The notes below the pieces were generated by a model, which ran no database searches, had not been told where the DNA came from, and saw only the letters and a list, made by a program, of their open reading frames with translations. A DNA stretch of 64,000 nucleotides from assembly GCA_021234155.1 (NCBI GenBank), contig JAJEKV010000051.1, positions 2,666,754 through 2,730,753 on the forward strand, written 5' to 3'. Below, in pieces: positions 42,420-54,578 of the stretch; position 1 is the stretch's first letter, and the number at the start of each line of letters is the position of its first letter. Position numbers and translations under genes: made by a program. This stretch comes from Isoetes taiwanensis (taxonomy: Eukaryota > Streptophyta > Lycopodiopsida > Isoetales > Isoetaceae).

Positions 42420-45400
42420 CGACCAGCGGGCATCCACCATGATACATAAATGTGACCATAATTGGTAGACTACGGATCTAGGATGGCATCTTCTTACGTA
42501 AAGCCCAACCCGTTGGAGTTTCATCGTCTCGGTGGGACTAAAACAAACATACCTTTTCGTAACATGTGCATGAGGATCGAACTCATCCATAGGCAACACT
42601 CGGGGCCCATCTGCTGGCCCACAATGTCGTAGGCAAAGGTCTTACAAGCACGCGGCTTCATCGACCTCACGAGTAAATCGCGACTTGTAGAGGTTCTTGC
42701 CTTATGCGCAACCAAAAGTTATCATTTTGAGGTCGTCACGGAGATACATCTTCCAAACACACAAGAATCTCGTTCGGTAATCCATAGTTGCTTTGTAGCG
42801 TCGTGCAAACACACTATCTTCTTGATTTTTCGCGAAGGAATTCCATAATGCTATGTACTTGCTGATCTTTGTGCGCCGGGCCGGGGAGATCTTTCAATGT
42901 CTTCCTTGGAGGGATATTTTTAGGCACCCCGTTGGTAGCGTTGGCTCACCATTTTCATCCTCCTTCCACATTCTTATTCCTTTTTGGAATCCACTCTTTA
43001 TGGGTTGGCGCATCTTATATTGCATAATGGGCCATTTCCCATCCATTTTAAATCGGAATAGCAATGGGTCGGTATGGCTTGTTAGGCGTTGGCCTTTATC
43101 GGGGATATATCCCTTGACAAAGCCTTTCAATCACGGAACTTCATCCACAAAATATGGAGCAGGAGACTTTGCATTGCACTTGCTAAACAAGTAAAGCAAC
43201 TCAGGCAAAGTTAGAGCATCCGATGAACTCATTAACGTCGAAAAGTTCCCGAACAATGCATCAATATCGTCATGAGTATGCCCAACCATCATGAAGCCAA
43301 CCTGAATCTCATCGAATACCTTAAGCCATGTCAAATAAGAGAGGTAGGAGAACACATATCTATTTTTATTTTGACCCGATGCATTATCCAACTGTAAGTA
43401 GAGATTTGAGGAAGAGGATTGAAGCCTTCTAAGTTGGCACTAGAAGATGAAGGCATCTTCTCTTGTGTCTGCGCTAGCTTATGTTGAAGTGGTCGAGTAT
43501 CTTTTAGGGCTTGCATCAATTTGCAATCTGTAGTTCTGCTTCCACACAGATCACCACACTTGTCTTCTTAGGCAACTCAAGATAGTGTAGGATCCTAGAA
43601 AGTGATCCAACATGAAAGTTTGAGTCATCCTTCCAAAGATCAAGAGAGAAATGGCCATAAGCCCGTCCACCATGACCATGTGTCAATGCTCTGTCAAAAT
43701 TTGCTCTTCAAGCGATCTCCTCTCAAAGCAGACTTTGCGACATGGTGACTTCTTGGTGTGAGTGTTTTGACCTGATCCATCTTATCATGTATTATGCAAA
43801 GGTGACTTTACGGCGAGACGATGTGATAATGCGCCAATGCCAATATTGACTCCCTCTGAGGGCGTTGTTCCAACATATGTGCCCGCCATTGAATTGAAAG
43901 GTTCGCCTCTCCCTTGTATCTTTTGTTCTTTCCAATTTTCGCTTGATGACTACACATATGTTACACTTGGAGAATCTTTGTATTTTTGCTATCTTTGGCG
44001 TCACGGAAACTCCTTCTTCCAAATATTGTAAAAAGTGGGCAAGGTTACACTCTTTCTGTCAATTCTTCCACCACGGCACCCACTTCCTTATGTATGCTCT
44101 TCTTATTAAGAATGGAAGGAAGTTTGCGAAAATTCTCCCTTATATCATCCTTCCCTTTTTTGCTTCTATGTGGAATGCTCTCCGCATTCTCACTAATGAA
44201 GGTATCAAGCACACTTTCTGTAGCTAGTGTCATAGATCTAGGCTTCTTAGAGCCTGTATTACCATGCTCCGCCCGTTTTCCACCTAACTTTCGAACCTCT
44301 TCCTCCAACTATAAAAGCGTGGTGAGCAACTCCTAAAGCCCGCAGCGCCATGCGAATTGACACACTCCACTCCGAGACCACTACTTTTCGCCTCCGACGC
44401 CTGTATAAGTTACACTCAACACATCAAAAACAAAGCGTAATCACAGCCTTTGCTTGATTGAGAATAAAATTCTTTTCTTAAGGCACATACTTGCTCTTGG
44501 CTCGTTTTTTTGACACATTTGTCCTTGCGGCATGTTGATTTTAGAGCACTCTTGATTGACTTGGGGCGCACATCCTCTCCTCCTTCCTATCCCCCTTTGG
44601 TTCCCCCTCGACCCTCTTCACATATGTATATTTCCTTTTCCTCTTGAATTGCTTCTCAACATCGGCTTCCAAGCACTCAACTTCTAAGTCATCTGTTGAG
44701 AGCATTTCGAGCTTGTAAATGTTGTGAAACTGTCCTACCATCATGAAGCAAAACATCATGGGTCTCCCGGGTTACTAGGATTAGCTATAGGCCTCTCGGC
44801 ACAAGCATGACATGACTGATATTTTGGTTTCCGTTGGATCTATTATGTTACCCTTTGAAAGCCCGACCTTTGATACACCCAAGAACTCATCGTCTATAGC
44901 ATCACGGGGATCACTAAAGACTATATTAAGCCTCTCGAATATTTAGATCTAATTGAGGAATGAAGAATGTAGCATGGCAAACCTAGTAGATACGTTGCGG
45001 GTAGTAGCTGTCTCATCTTGAGGCTTAAACAACTTTGAGACCAAGGCGGGCAGCTAGATTCTCATGACCTCAATCTCCTCTACTATCTCGTCTTCTTCAT
45101 TTGTTCTTTGTGTTGCTTGGTTCACCACGGTGGCGGTGAAAGCCCGATGTCCGTGAGACTCTTGGCGGATGGTGGACTACTAGATGAATCCTCTTACGAA
45201 GAGGGCAAATTGAGGGATCTCGAAGGCGTATCTTCACTTGAGGGGAACTCATTTTGTTTTACATCCCTCTTAGGCCCTTTGAATGAATGTGCCTCTTTTG
45301 CTTCACCAATGTTATGGGGGCCTGGGCTTCGGTCGATGGGATCACGGACTCCGTGACCTCAATAGCTACATTTGAAGGATCTATTTCCTTCCCATGAAGA

Positions 45401-45504
45401 GTGGTTCTATTCAAAATATGTCCCAGGGCAACAATTGTCCTTCCAGGCCGAATAGGTTGTGCTGAGGGGAAAAATTGAACTGTTTCAATCAAGCAAGTCG
45501 ACAC
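42420..45504 (-). pseudogene. DUF7869-type transposase-like protein, copy 2 (heavily frameshifted)
   Basis: Segments in gene order: a possible N-terminal part (45259-45504, RPGRTIVALGHILN), 44541-44759 (unassigned), KRAEHGNTGSKKPRS and ESIPHRSKKGKDDIRENFRK (44045-44308), FSKCNICVVIKRKLERT (about 43900-43985), the core DNASGQNKNRYVFSYLSYL and GHTHDDIDALFG (43131-43391), KGFVKGYIPDKGQRL to MRMWKED-like IRMWKEDENGEP (42894-43130), and a decayed C-terminus (about 42420-42890). It is closer to copy 1 than to copy 3. Many frameshifts and stops show it is dead. The N-terminal limit is uncertain. Confidence 0.7.
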
Positions 45505-45590
45505 TTTTTAGAACATATGAAATAGACGAAAAATAAGCAATAAATAAGCGAAAATGGCGCCATTTAGTACAAAAGAATAAATTTTGGTCT

Positions 45591-45786
45591 AAATTTGGAG
45601 CCAAATGGCGCCATTTGGTCGAAACGGTGCACTTGGATCAAATGGCGCCATGGCGCCATTTGATCCAAATTCACACCTATGGGACATTCATAGGTGTGAA
45701 TTTGAAAAACAAATGGCGCCATGGCCATTTGATCCAAGTGCACCATTTCGACCAAATGGCGCCATGGCTCTATTTGGCTCCAAATT
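45591..45786. repeat. Long hairpin-forming inverted repeat with GGCGCC palindromes
   Basis: The arms (45591-45681 and 45689-45786) run AAATTTGGAGCC ... CACACCTATG, then 7 nt, then CATAGGTGTG ... GGCTCCAAATTT. Inside the arms, TGGCGCCATGGCGCCA is itself palindromic. A few mismatches and short gaps occur. Further GGCGCC words lie at 45550, 45820 and 45835. Confidence 0.85.
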
Positions 45787-46219
45787 TACATTTCAGTCGT
45801 GCACCATGTTCAACCGTATGGCGCTATGGCGCCATTAAGACCAACACACCATAAGGGTGTATTTGGAATAGAATGGCCACAGCCATTTGATCAAAAGGTC
45901 ACATGGGGCAATTTGGCTTAGCTCCATCACAAAATCTACGAGGTGCCTATGTTATGCATTCTTGCTCCCATTCTTTGTATATGTGTCAATAGGCGGGCAT
46001 GCATAACATGGGCACCAATACCAACTTTGCAATTGAAACCAAGGTTCTTAGTTTCCTAGCAGCATTCATATCAGCATTTGAACACGCTATACACATGGCA
46101 GCAATAGAACAGAATTCATACCAGAAAAAGTGGACTTACTTGATATTAGATAGATCCATAGTGGTATGTCTGGGGCGATAGATAGAACGGGGAAAATCAA
46201 GCTGATCCCATGAAGAAAG

Positions 46220-46395
46220 CGCCAAGGATTCGCCAAGAAAGCCAAAAAAGAAGGATTAAGCCAAGAAGAGAGCGCCAAGAAGAATTCGCCAAGAAGAAAG
46301 CGCCAAGAATCACACAGGATTTCTGTGGCGCCAAGAAGAAAGCGCCAAGAATCACACAGGATTTTACGTGGCGCCAAGAAGAAAGCGCTGACGAA
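46220..46395. repeat. GCGCCAAGAAGAA repeats
   Basis: Recurring GCGCCAAGAA(GAA) and AATCACACAGGATTT words. The longest pair is at about 46290-46325 and 46330-46365. No coding meaning is recognised. Confidence 0.8.
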
Positions 46396-46754
46396 GACGC
46401 ATCGCCTTTGCAAAGTTTACGCCTATCGCCCTAAGAAAAAAGCGGCTTATATCGGCGGTATTTGAGACCTAACAGCGGAGTTCGAAAGCGCTGAACCATG
46501 GCATCGAAAATGCGTCTGCGTCGTGGCATGGTCGCATTAAGTGTGAGCGAGGGAGACAAAAGGGGAGCTTTAAATGCAAAGTACAATTTTAAAGCGGACG
46601 ATTCAAATTTGGACAGTGTGATCAAATTTCAATTCTGGGGGAATTTTGACTTTTATGTTAATTTGGTGGTAGGGAATTTTGAATTTTATGTTCAAATTTG
46701 GGGCCGGGCGTTAGGGCGGGAAATATTCAATTTCAAATTTCAAATTGTGGCGGG

Positions 46755-46865
46755 CATGGGCGCTGGATATGCGATGCAGGCTGGCATGGCGCTGGACGGG
46801 CCCGGGCGGGCATGGGCGGGCATGGGCATGGCTGGGCCGGGCATGGGCATGGCGAGCCGGGCGTA
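46755..46865 (+). repeat. G-rich GGGCATGGGC repeats
   Basis: Short GGGCATGGGC, GGGCGGGC and GGGCCGGGC words follow each other on the plus strand, with potential for G-quadruplex formation. The open frames through it consist of Gly, Met and Ala only and are not a believable protein. Confidence 0.7.
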
Positions 46866-47260
46866 GTTGGCGCTTTGTGTAATTACCGCGAAGGCAAGCA
46901 GCGGCCCAAAAGTTTCTTATGCCTTACTTTTTTACGAAGCTTCTCATTCGGTTTTTAGTTTTCGATTCGGCTCCTAAGCGCCTCGACCTTAGCCGCCCGG
47001 TGCCAGTAGCCTAGCGCCGGCGCCCTAAGCGCCCAGCGCCCTAAAGCAACCCCTTTTAGTCGTTTTTTTTTCCGGGTTTTACGGCGCCATTTCCCCGATT
47101 TGGTGCCTCAACACATCAAGCTACACACCGGTTTTGGGACCAAATTCAAAAATTTCGAAATGGAAATCGACAATTCTGGAGCACCTCAGAATGTGGAGAC
47201 AGCGGCTAGCGCACCTCAAGGGACAGGTATGTCATCTACTTGCATTGCTTTGTTTGGGCT

Positions 47261-47660
47261 AAATGGCGCCACCGCGCCATTTAGATGCCTGGTAGCCAGT
47301 TTAGGGTCTTATAGTTGACAAATGGCGCCATGGCGCCATTTGGATGCCTGGTAGCCAGTTTAGGTCTTATAGTTGACAAATGGCGCCATGGCGCCATTTG
47401 GATGCCTGAGTGCACTTTAGGAGTCAGCTTTCTTTAGGATGCACAGTTTGCTTACCACGGGGGCCTTGTTGTTAGCAAATGGCCATGGCCATTTGATGTC
47501 TATTAACTTACCATAGGGCCTTGTTGTTGGCAAATGGCAAATGTTTCATTTGACACCATAGACCATTGTTGTTGGCAAATGGGCCATAAGCCATTTGATG
47601 TCTATTAGCTTACCATAGGGCCTTGTTGTTGGCAAATGGCGCCATGGCGCTATTTTTATC
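47261..47660. repeat. Tandem array of GGCGCC palindromes inside the putative intron
   Basis: 58-59-bp units at 47261, 47320 and 47378 each start with AAATGGCGCC...GGCGCCATTT and end TTTAGGTCTTATAGTTGAC. Looser units at 47475, 47530, 47570 and 47633 share GCCTTGTTGTTGGCAAATGG, and their palindromic cores vary symmetrically (GGCCATGGCC, GGGCCATAAGCC, GGCGCCATGGCGC). Confidence 0.85.
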
Positions 47661-48639
47661 TGCGTCCAGTCCATTAACACTAATGGAGTCATTCGCATAT
47701 GTATTCTCCTACAAATCACAGGTGCCTCGACCCAGTCAGAGCCACTCTCCTTCCAACCATCTTCCGCGAATATTTGGAAGGGGAGGGGCTCGGGCTGGCA
47801 AAAGGCCGATTCACGACAAGCGCATAGATTAGCATACGAGGCTGCTTTCATGTGATTATGCACGACTTGTCATGTGATTATGCGACTTCGGATGCAAATG
47901 AAAGCCCGCGGCGCCATTTGCCACCCAGCGATTATGCGCACGCTTGTTAAAACCATTTACCGATGCCTCTTTGTTACTGATGCCCCTTTGTTGCAGCTAT
48001 CTTACGTGCAGAAACACAATTTCAATCCGACCAGACTATCATGCTGATAGACAGGTACTGGTGCATGGAAGTAATGCGGGTGAGCCCCTCTACTGCTACA
48101 GGCTCGAAAGGAGGCTGCGGGAAGAAGCTACTGCCTCTCCTTATAAAGGGAGACAGGACCGAAGCTTGTAGGAATTTACCGGCCGGTATCTTGGTCCACA
48201 TGAAGATGGTTACCAAGCGGTCGCGAGGATTGGATCGGGTGGTGCGTGAGGATACTTTGAAGCAGAGAATAATTGTCTACTATGTGGATTTGGAAGTTTT
48301 ATGATCCCACTTTAATGTTTGCTAGCATTGCAAATGTAGCTGGTTCTAACAAAGAAGCAAAATTTGGGCGCTGCCGTCATTACTTGACTTTGAAGAAGTC
48401 GACATCAAAGGCCCACAAGAAATCTTGAGGGGCTTTATGATTCTTCAAATCGGATGAGCGAAGTCGAAAAACTTCGCCTTCATTCGTTGTCAAAGCATTA
48501 GCCCAAGAGAAACTACCCGCCATTGTTGACGGCACGGCTAAAAACAAGTTAGCAAGAAGAAGACAAGACAACCTAAGGAGACACACGAATCGAGAAAGAC
48601 TCCTCATCTTCTCATCGAGGATGTTGTCCAGAACCCGAG

Positions 48640-48870
48640 GAAGGAAAGGCGGCGGGCAAGAGGAAAGTTAAGAGAAAGAAGAGGCAAGCGAAGAAGGAAG
48701 AGAAGGAAGAGGAGGAAGAGGAAGAGAAGGAAGAGAAGGAAAAGGAAGAGAAAGATAAGAAGGAAAAGAAGGAAAAGAAAAGGGAAAGGAAAGAAAAGGA
48801 TAGGGAAGGCAAGGGGCAGAAGGAAGGAAAGGCGAGACAGGAAAAGGAGGGAAAGGAAGTGGAGACAGAG
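48640..48870 (+). repeat. Purine-rich GAAGAG/AAGGAA tract
   Basis: Nearly pure A/G on the plus strand. One frame encodes alternating Lys and Glu and joins the decayed gene around it. It is unrelated to the Helitron tract in word structure. Confidence 0.75.
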
Positions 48871-51433
48871 AGGAAATGGGTGGGAAAAGAAGAAGCAAAA
48901 GGCTGGAGACCTCTGAGAAGGAGAGGACACCTAAGAAACAAAGGAGAGCGACTCGGACTCCAAGTCCTGCTGGAAGTCCTAGAAGTGGTGGTGAACCTCC
49001 GAGCCCAAGGCATAGCCCGGATCCTGCGACCACACCGGCCAAAAGGGTCCCCATTAAGAAGCCAAAGGCAAAGAAGCTCACCTTAAGAATAGCTCAGCAC
49101 TTGCTAGAGGTGCCTTCAAATCTTAAGGTGGAAAGGTCAGAAGAGGAAAAGATGGCAGAGAATACATTGCAAAAAATTTACGATCACCGGCATCTGTTTC
49201 CTCTGGGTGTCACATTTATAAAAAAAATAGACGTGTTCAAACTATATCAAGGGCCAGCAAATCTGACATCTAGACCATGGAATATGGAGCACGTCAAAAC
49301 ATTAGTGGAGTCCTTTCAGAGAGACCCACATCCAGTGTTCACTCCCGCCGATGTGATTCCATTCAATCCCCTCACAAACAAACTGGTCGCTTGGAAAACC
49401 GAGGATGACCTCATGGGGATGCACTATTATATAGTGAATGGCAATCATTCGATTATGGCTGCTTTCGGCTTGTATGTAGAAGACTTCGGACAAAACAAAG
49501 TCCCAAGAGCAAATGTCAAAGATTTACCTTCAGCGGAATTGCCGAAGTCTTATCCGCGCGATCAGCGAAGCGAGGAATACTGCGGCTTCGGTTGTGAAGT
49601 CAATGATATCACTGCGAAGACTATTTTCAAAGAGCCCTTCATTGATAACATAACCCACTGCGGCGACAATATGCTCTATCGCGGGAAGCCCGATCCATCG
49701 GGGCCGGGGCGATCACGCTCACGAACCATACAAGGTACATCTTTGTTTGTAATCTTGGCAAGATTAGCAAATGGCCTTGGCTAAATTTCATTTGCTCACT
49801 AAATGTCGTTCAAGGCTAACTTCTTGTTGTTTCCAGCGTTATTTGGCTTTGGCTGAAGTTACCATGCGTGGTAAGCATCCAAAAGATTTCAACCAGTGGG
49901 TCTTCATGCCAGAGGATATTTTTCAGTTATTCACCCTATGGAACTTGTGAAAATCTTGCAAGCTGCAAGATAACAAGGGACAAACTATTACTTATGGCGG
50001 GCAAAAGATCATGACTACTTGGTCGAGACCTACGAGGTGCATGAGGGGTCTCGACTACGAAGGCTGTCGGGTTTTGTTCGAGGAAGTCTTTGGATGGGAA
50101 GACCTTCGTCAAGGTCACGGTGATTATCTGGTAAGCAATTCTTCAAGGGAAGGGCAAAGACACTAAGATCCATATCTTTCTTGAAGAAGGAGATTTTTGA
50201 ATACGTGAAGGAAAATTTTCGAGGAAGTTCAAATCCTTCAGCGATCTCGATTACAAAGATCGGGCCGAGGATGCCGACCTGATTTCTATGGCCACCTTGC
50301 ATAGTAAGTGGGTTGAAACTGGAGTGGGCAAGGAAGGCGTTTTCGGTAACGTGCCACCAGCATTGGCAAGATTCATACATAATCTTTGTCTTGCGAGAGA
50401 GGATGAAGACTTCCGTTCGCGGTTGAACCGCACGCGGCGAGGGGCAAGTTGTTTGCACTCTGTACAAAGCATCCTTGATTGCCCTGGACACTAGAGGGAT
50501 ATTTCCAATGTGGGACAAAACCACATTATCTAATTTCTTTAATACAGCTGTAAAGAACACCACAGCTGATTCTTTTTGGATAGTGGTCTTTGCAAGGCGA
50601 GCATAACTTTTGATTTCATCGTGTTGGATGATCCGGATTCCGGATCCAAAGTTTTTATTGGCACGTATGAGGGCCGAATACAAAATCCGGCTCCCCGGGG
50701 AGTTCGGAGGTCCATGCATTAGTGTACGCCACAAAAATTCAGGCCACCGCGGGTCATCCTGTCGATGAAATTGACCTCAAATTTCCCTTCAACGATCATC
50801 CTCAAGAAGCGCCACCGGTTCTGTGCCCTAACGAAGAAGGCGAAAGAGGTGGAGAGCGAGGCTATGGCGGGAAAGCTCAGCTTGGCGATTCAGTGCATAC
50901 CGGCAAGGCTTGCCGAGGGGGACATAATCATGAGAAACCGGTGGGGCCGCCACATGTTCCTACCTCGTGCGAGAAAATGGTACCGCCGAGAACAGGGGGT
51001 GTTTGATTACTTCTCTCCGTGGTTTTTTTTGGCGGGCTTCATTGATGAATAAAAGATTTTGCATTGTGTTCGAAAGTGACCGGTTAGCGGGGACTGCCTA
51101 AGGGGATTCTTGATAGGCTTGACCGCTCTTTGAATCCTATCATCGCAGGCAGTTCCCTCTGAGAGACAAAAGGTCTTTGTTGTTGAAGAAGCTGTCGATC
51201 CACCTAATCCAGAGATGCCCGAAGCTCCACCCGATGTGGACTATGATGTGATCAAGAACACCCAATTCGATCTGGACTTTCTTAGTGATCCCAATTTCAC
51301 TGCCACAGCGTTCGAGAGCTTTCAGGGAGATCCTATGGTTGCTTCTTCTAGCCATGGCGCTGTCAATACGGAACCTGCTCCTGATGTGGAACCTGATCCT
51401 GATGCGGAACCTGATCCTGATGCGGAGCCCTGA

Positions 51434-53798
51434 ATTTTGTGTGATTGTAATTTAAATTGTACAATAATCCTTTTGTAAACAGACTCTCTCTTTCGAGTCC
51501 TTGCCTGTTGTGGCAAATTTTTTGATATGCAAATCTATGAATTTAGAATTTTTAACTAATTTTGTGATGTTTTGTTTCTTTAGCTTCATTATATGCTCTC
51601 TTAGTATTTTTAATGGCGCCAATAAATGACGTTTTAGAGGCATATTTTTTCTAAATGGCGCCATAATTGCTCAAAAAATTGGCATAAAATGGACTAAAAA
51701 GGATTTTCGTTCCTAATTGGAATCACGAAATTTCTCATTTTAATGAAATTGTGCTTATGCTTGGCAATGTTATTGCATATTGATAAATGCCCAATGTTGC
51801 AGCATTTTTTTGTCTTCTGTTGAGCAAGAATACATTATTTAAGGATGCGAACTGCCTAAATTATTTTCTAAGTTAAACTTATTTGTTTAATTGCTTGAAT
51901 TTATATTCCAAACATGACATCAATGCAATGGATGTTATCCTCATCATATTGTAATGATGCTATCTTTGCTCAAAATTTTCATCCTAGAGGCTATGCATTG
52001 ACAAATTCCTTGACCTTGGCAAGTAGGTATACTTGGCTCTGAATCTATCAGATGGCCATAATAAATCCATGCTAACTATCTAGTGCAAGCTTGACGTGCA
52101 GCGTTGAGCAAATCCAAAAAGGCATCCGCAACAAAACCTAACATGATGTATCTTAGAGGATAAAATGCTGATATTATCATAAACACGAAGAAATAGATGC
52201 CATAAACTCCCACCTAATTTCATGTCCTCTAATAGAGAGAAAATATCACTAATTTGTAAGTAACTCCATTTACAACAAGTAACGTATGTTCCAATGCATC
52301 TGATTTTGGCTAAATACCTTCATATCTGATATAAAGGATGCTGTTAGAAATGCAAAGATATTATGATCAAGTTCATGATCATAGTAGAAAGCAACTTTGA
52401 AGAAATAGCAATGTTGCTAAGGATGGAGTTGGCGCATTTCCATTTCCAGCATGGAAGGGTACCACGTCCATTAGAATCTATGTGAAACTGCAGATTAGTT
52501 AATAGGGCTAAGCTAATACAATCTACTTTAAAGAGACTATGCAAGGGATCAGTAATGAAATTCTTTTGATAGTTTGATTGAATGCACATCTTATTTACTT
52601 GCTAAGTTCGATGCAAACAGTAGCAAGAAAGAACAATAGGTGCTAAACAAAACATGTGAAAAGGACATAAAACAAAAGCAATATTGAAACTAAATGCAAT
52701 ACTGAAATATAAGAACTAAATTAATGATGTTAATCTCACTAATTTTAAATGATGTTAAGGTCACTAATTTAAAATGTACGTTGTCGAACAAATATGTTTA
52801 CCTTGGCAAGGAAGAGGCTTTTTGCTTAAAGATATGCCTTTGGGTTGCATCTTTGCATTTCTTCATCCCTGTTATGCCATTAGCAAAATGAAAGCCTACA
52901 ACTTCGCAATAAAAGCCTATAGCAAATAATCACAAAACTCAAATACTGTATGTGCATGCTAGAATTCTAAACAATCGGACACTACTAGATATTTAGTCAC
53001 AAAAGCATAAAGCCATGGAGCAAAGTCTATCTGCATAAGATGCATGAGAAGAAATAGCCAGATCAGAACTTTTTCTAGCATGTCATAAACACAGTCTCTA
53101 AGATAAGTGGTATATGCCTGCATGATGCTAAAGGAATTGCAAGAGATGTATCAGATCTCTGCTTCAAATCACAAGGTTATGGGGCTGCATATGAACAGAA
53201 AAATACAAATTAAAGAAGTTCCACAACAGTTAATTTTCGCAGACATGCTTATAGTTGTGACAATGTAGAGCATTTTACCTGAAATTCTAGCCCTTTGAAA
53301 CAACAAACCATTGCTATGTGGATCTAACAACTCAAAGCAAGCAATGAAATCAAGTTAGGAGGCACCGGAAGTACCAAACTATAGAAGAGGAAAGACCTGG
53401 AAAAGTCCAAAGGTAAAAAGAAAAGGGAACTGTATAAGAAAAGATCACAGATTAAAGCCAGAAGAAAAAACCCAGAGTTTCAAGTATATTTAACTAACGT
53501 ATCTTATGTGCATGAATGAATCGCTATATGATTAAGATAAAAGCTTTTCAGTTTGAGTGCCCTCACCAAAGAAGAAATGGAACTTTGCACAAAAATATGG
53601 ATTTGTGGATGTGAATGCCCCACAAAAGCAAAAATGCTTGCTGCATAGAACTTATTGGCAGAGAATAAATCGTGCAAAGCCTAGACTTAATGCATTGTTT
53701 GCGGGAAACAATAACCGATATGAAGCAAACTCTAAAGGCAAAATTGGAAGGCAAAATATGCAACCATCAGGCTTGAAGATATAGACTGCCTCCCTGCT
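51434..53798. other. AT-rich non-coding DNA
   Basis: It contains two last GGCGCC words (51614 and 51655), then long AT-rich sequence. I could not find a convincing exon on either strand. It could include introns or the 3' part of the minus-strand gene starting at 54161. Confidence 0.4.
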
Positions 53799-54161
53799 TC
53801 ACATTGTATTTTCAAAAATGATGGCATCCCTCGACGTAATGGCAGTTGCAGGTGCTGCGTTACTCGCCGCCCACACAAAAAGAAGGAAAAATCCGCTTGG
53901 AAGAATCCTTTTGACTTGGATATACGGCTTCGGATCTTCTACAACTCTGCCATGGCCGGACCTGCCAAGCATCAAGCTTGCTATATCTGGGCCAAAAAAC
54001 TTGAGTGCAACCTCATCCAAAAATTCATTGGCGATGCTTGTTGAAAAGAAATGCAACCCAACAAGTGGATTGCGAACCCGGCTGGCTCCCGAACTCAATT
54101 TCGGGTGCCGATCGAAGCACCGTACGATACATGCTCGGGATATGGCTTCTCCTATCTCCAT
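53799..54161 (-). CDS. Hypothetical 120-residue ORF
   Basis: The ATG at 54161 follows a leader-like sequence (CTAGGGAAATTC, AAATCCC). The protein starts MEIGEAISRACIVRCFDRHP with Arg- and Ser-rich character and no acids for some length after the first few residues, then VALKFFGPDIASLMLGRSG and a hydrophobic helix-like segment (SGFFLLFVWAASNAAPATAI) near residues 90-109. One membrane segment and possibly an organelle-targeting N-terminus can be argued, but no family is recognised. It may be a first exon. The plus-strand frame over the same DNA is probably its shadow. Confidence 0.35.
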   Translation of the reverse strand: MEIGEAISRACIVRCFDRHPKLSSGASRVRNPLVGLHFFSTSIANEFLDEVALKFFGPDIASLMLGRSGHGRVVEDPKPYIQVKRILPSGFFLLFVWAASNAAPATAITSRDAIIFENTM

Positions 54162-54201
54162 TCATATTTTTTTGGGATTTTTGAATTTCCCTAGCCCTTG
54201 A

Positions 54202-54569
54202 TTTCTAAAACTTAGGATCTAATGGTGAAAGTTAATGCCACGTCAGAGTTTGCTAAGTTGGAGGGGCTATGTAGATAGGCTAGAATTGCAAGAAAGGCTG
54301 TAGACTTGGTTGGGCTGGTGTGGTTGGGCTGGTGTGCTAAAAGAAAATGATTGCCTTTTTCAAAGCTACCCACAAGGTCATCACTCTAGGGAAATACTTT
54401 AAGAACATTAAAGACAACAACCGCATTATTTTACATCCATAGCTGCCAAGGCCATTACTTAAGCCACAAAGCATAGCCAAGCTATAAGGAAATCATAATC
54501 GATTTTTAAAACACAAGCTTGATCATCCAAACCCACAAAAGAGCTACCATTAGCATATTTTCCTTGGAG
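54202..54569. other. Intergenic DNA upstream of the hypothetical ORF
   Basis: It contains a short tandem GGTTGGGCTGGTGTG (about 54306-54335). Nothing else is recognised. Confidence 0.5.
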
Positions 54570-54578
54570 TATATTGTA

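Larger units (their letters stand above)
47159..51433 (+). pseudogene. Decayed spliced gene, possibly TE-derived, with ParB-like VNGNHS motif
   Basis: ATG 47159 opens an exon (MEIDNSGAPQNVETAA) ending at a GTATGT donor (47227). An in-phase exon follows the ACAG acceptor at 47721 (ASTQSEPLSFQPSSANIWKG). Later segments in mixed frames are DRQVLVHGSNAGEPLYCYRL (about 48050-48110), VHMKMVTKRSRGLDRVVRED (about 48195-48255), a Lys/Glu-rich stretch (48640-48850), and an open stretch 48876-49784 with PWNMEHVKTLVESFQRD and YYIVNGNHSIMAAFGLY. Further segments are NQWVFMPEDIFQLFTLWNL (about 49890-49950) and a repeated PDPDAEP end. The VNGNHS motif recalls ParB/sulfiredoxin-fold domains (N..GNHR). Function is unknown. 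Several frameshifts and stops indicate decay. Confidence 0.45.

Noticed and set aside
45605..45854. Open frames through the GGCGCC hairpin
   Set aside because: Both strands and several frames are open because the sequence is palindromic and repetitive.
46498..46958. Open frames of 86-122 codons on the plus strand
   Set aside because: Their C-terminal half is GGGCATGGGC repeat (Gly, Met, Ala), two frames are open together, and no family is recognised.
53818..54201. 127-codon plus-strand ORF
   Set aside because: It overlaps the minus-strand ORF, which has a more leader-like upstream. At most one is real, and the plus frame has no recognisable content.
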